Source: Salarias fasciatus
Taxonomy: Eukaryota; Chordata; Actinopteri; Blenniiformes; Blenniidae
DNA: 64,000 nucleotides
Reading direction: 5' to 3'
Assembly: GCF_902148845.1 (NCBI RefSeq)
Contig: NC_043763.1
Span: 22,016,454-22,080,453, forward strand
The number at the start of each line of letters is the position of its first letter. The first letter of the stretch is position 1. The position numbers and the translations under genes were made by a program. This document shows positions 63,523 to 64,000 of the stretch, one piece after another. The notes beneath the pieces were generated by a model. The model did not search any database. It was not told the DNA's origin and saw nothing but the letters and a program-made list of their open reading frames with translations.

Positions 63523-63534
63523 GGGACAGGGGGC
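63523..63534 (+). CDS. TRDD: TRDD, T-cell receptor delta diversity segment
   Basis: The 12-bp segment GGGACAGGGGGC lies between a 5' signal with 12-bp spacer and a 3' signal with 23-bp spacer, both with perfect nonamers. This arrangement is the hallmark of a D segment. Its heptamers CACCGTG and CACGGTG are exact reverse complements of each other. All frames are glycine-rich and free of stops (GTG, GQG, DRG). It joins to V on the left and TRDJ on the right, and forms the centre of CDR3 of delta chains. No second D was found in the window. Confidence 0.93.
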
Positions 63535-63573
63535 CACGGTGATACAACCCCATAGAGCCGCCGTACAAAAACC
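63535..63573 (+). other. 3' 23-RSS of TRDD
   Basis: Heptamer CACGGTG (63535-63541), 23-bp spacer, nonamer ACAAAAACC (63565-63573). Confidence 0.95.
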
Positions 63574-63885
63574 TCCTGCCATTGAAACACACTGTGGAGA
63601 CGGCTGCCTGCGGCATGGGACACTTTTGAGGAGCAGAAATCACGGATCTGAAGCCCGGCAGGATCGAAAGACACTTCAGACACTAAAACAAGTATTTTTG
63701 CAGAATGAAAAATAGTGTTTTTGTTACTTTTCATTCATCTGTGAAGCATTTGAGTGATTTGTTTATTTCGCCTGAGAAAGAATGCATAATGCGACTTTAT
63801 AAAACTCAGTCTGTGTTGTTGAAATGTTTTCATCCCGTGGATTCTTGTAAAATCTTTGAACAGAACGATTGTGAAAACTTCAGGG
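63574..63885. other. TRDD-TRDJ intervening DNA
   Basis: No further D or J segment is supported; a TGTTTTTGT at 63716 is not followed by an acceptable heptamer and J. Confidence 0.55.
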
Positions 63886-63914
63886 ACTTTTTAGCTGAGG
63901 ACGAACTCAATGTG
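63886..63914 (+). other. 12/13-RSS of TRDJ
   Basis: Heptamer CAATGTG (63908-63914) with a weak nonamer ACTTTTTAG (63886-63894, 13-bp spacer) or CTTTTTAGC (12-bp spacer). Confidence 0.7.
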
Positions 63915-63965
63915 ACACTGGAACTGAAGCTTACTTTGGAAAAGGAACAAAACTCACTGTTCTGG
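63915..63965 (+). CDS. TRDJ: TRDJ, T-cell receptor delta joining segment
   Basis: After two leading bases the segment reads TGTEAYFGKGTKLTVL. It contains the F-G-x-G motif that defines J segments, and ends with one base before a consensus splice donor GTAAGT (63966). Length, motif and donor phase fit a TCR J. Position 0.4 kb after TRDD makes it a delta J, probably the first of the cluster. It supplies the last framework strand of the V domain and splices to the delta constant exon beyond the window. Confidence 0.93.
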
Positions 63966-64000
63966 GTAAGTTGGACATCTTGCAGCTTCACATCACATTA

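Noticed and set aside
63590-63596. CACTGTG as a second 12-RSS heptamer
   Set aside because: No GGTTTTTGT-like nonamer 12 bp upstream and no J or D core follows.
63716-63743. TGTTTTTGT nonamer as an upstream J signal
   Set aside because: The base string at the heptamer position is ATCTGTG and no F-G-x-G motif follows.

Overview
The window is a T-cell receptor alpha/delta variable-gene cluster from a ray-finned fish, most likely a spiny-rayed teleost. Two-exon V segments, all on the + strand, are followed near the right edge by one diversity segment (TRDD, 63523-63534) and one joining segment (TRDJ, 63915-63965). This is the 5' to 3' order V, Ddelta, Jdelta. A teleost source is supported by the V sequences and by fish-typical mobile elements (Rex3, Penelope-like and L1/Tx1-like elements, hAT and TTAA-site DNA transposons). 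No constant exon lies in the window.

I count 24 V exons in ten families, named here V1 to V10: V1-1, V2-1, V3-1, V4-1, V5-1, V6-1, V2-2, V4-2, V6-2, V1-2, V2-3, V2-4, V3-2, V4-3, V5-2, V6-3, V1-3, V7-1, V4-4, V5-3, V8, V9a, V9b, V10. Twenty-one have an intact leader and V exon. V5-1 and V4-2 are pseudogenes and V2-4 has lost its leader exon. Relics of a further V6 and of two further V7 segments remain. Every V exon ends in a recombination signal with a 22-23 bp spacer.

Layout: 1-4.3 kb holds repeats, a LINE and a broken V6 promoter/leader. From 4.4 to 49.1 kb the order V7-V4-V5-V6-V1-V2-V3 recurs, with losses, in about five tandem modules; a non-coding block (block X) precedes V7 in several of them. 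Modules are separated and partly overwritten by transposons. From 49.3 to 54.6 kb lie single, more divergent and more delta-like segments (V8, V9a, V9b, V10). From 55.2 to 62.4 kb lies a Rex3 LINE split by a 4.1-kb nested insertion. From 63.5 to 64 kb lie TRDD and TRDJ.

The parts work together by V(D)J recombination. V 23-signals pair with the 12-signal upstream of TRDD, the 23-signal downstream of TRDD pairs with the 12-signal of TRDJ, and the joined exon is spliced from the TRDJ donor to a constant exon beyond the window. Because all V segments share the D/J orientation, joining is by deletion. Signals beyond textbook annotation include paired 21-bp motifs matching the REST/NRSF silencer (RE1) in each complete block X, CTCF-like motifs just 3' of the V7 signals and upstream of V6 leaders, and a hammerhead-like motif in a Penelope-like element.
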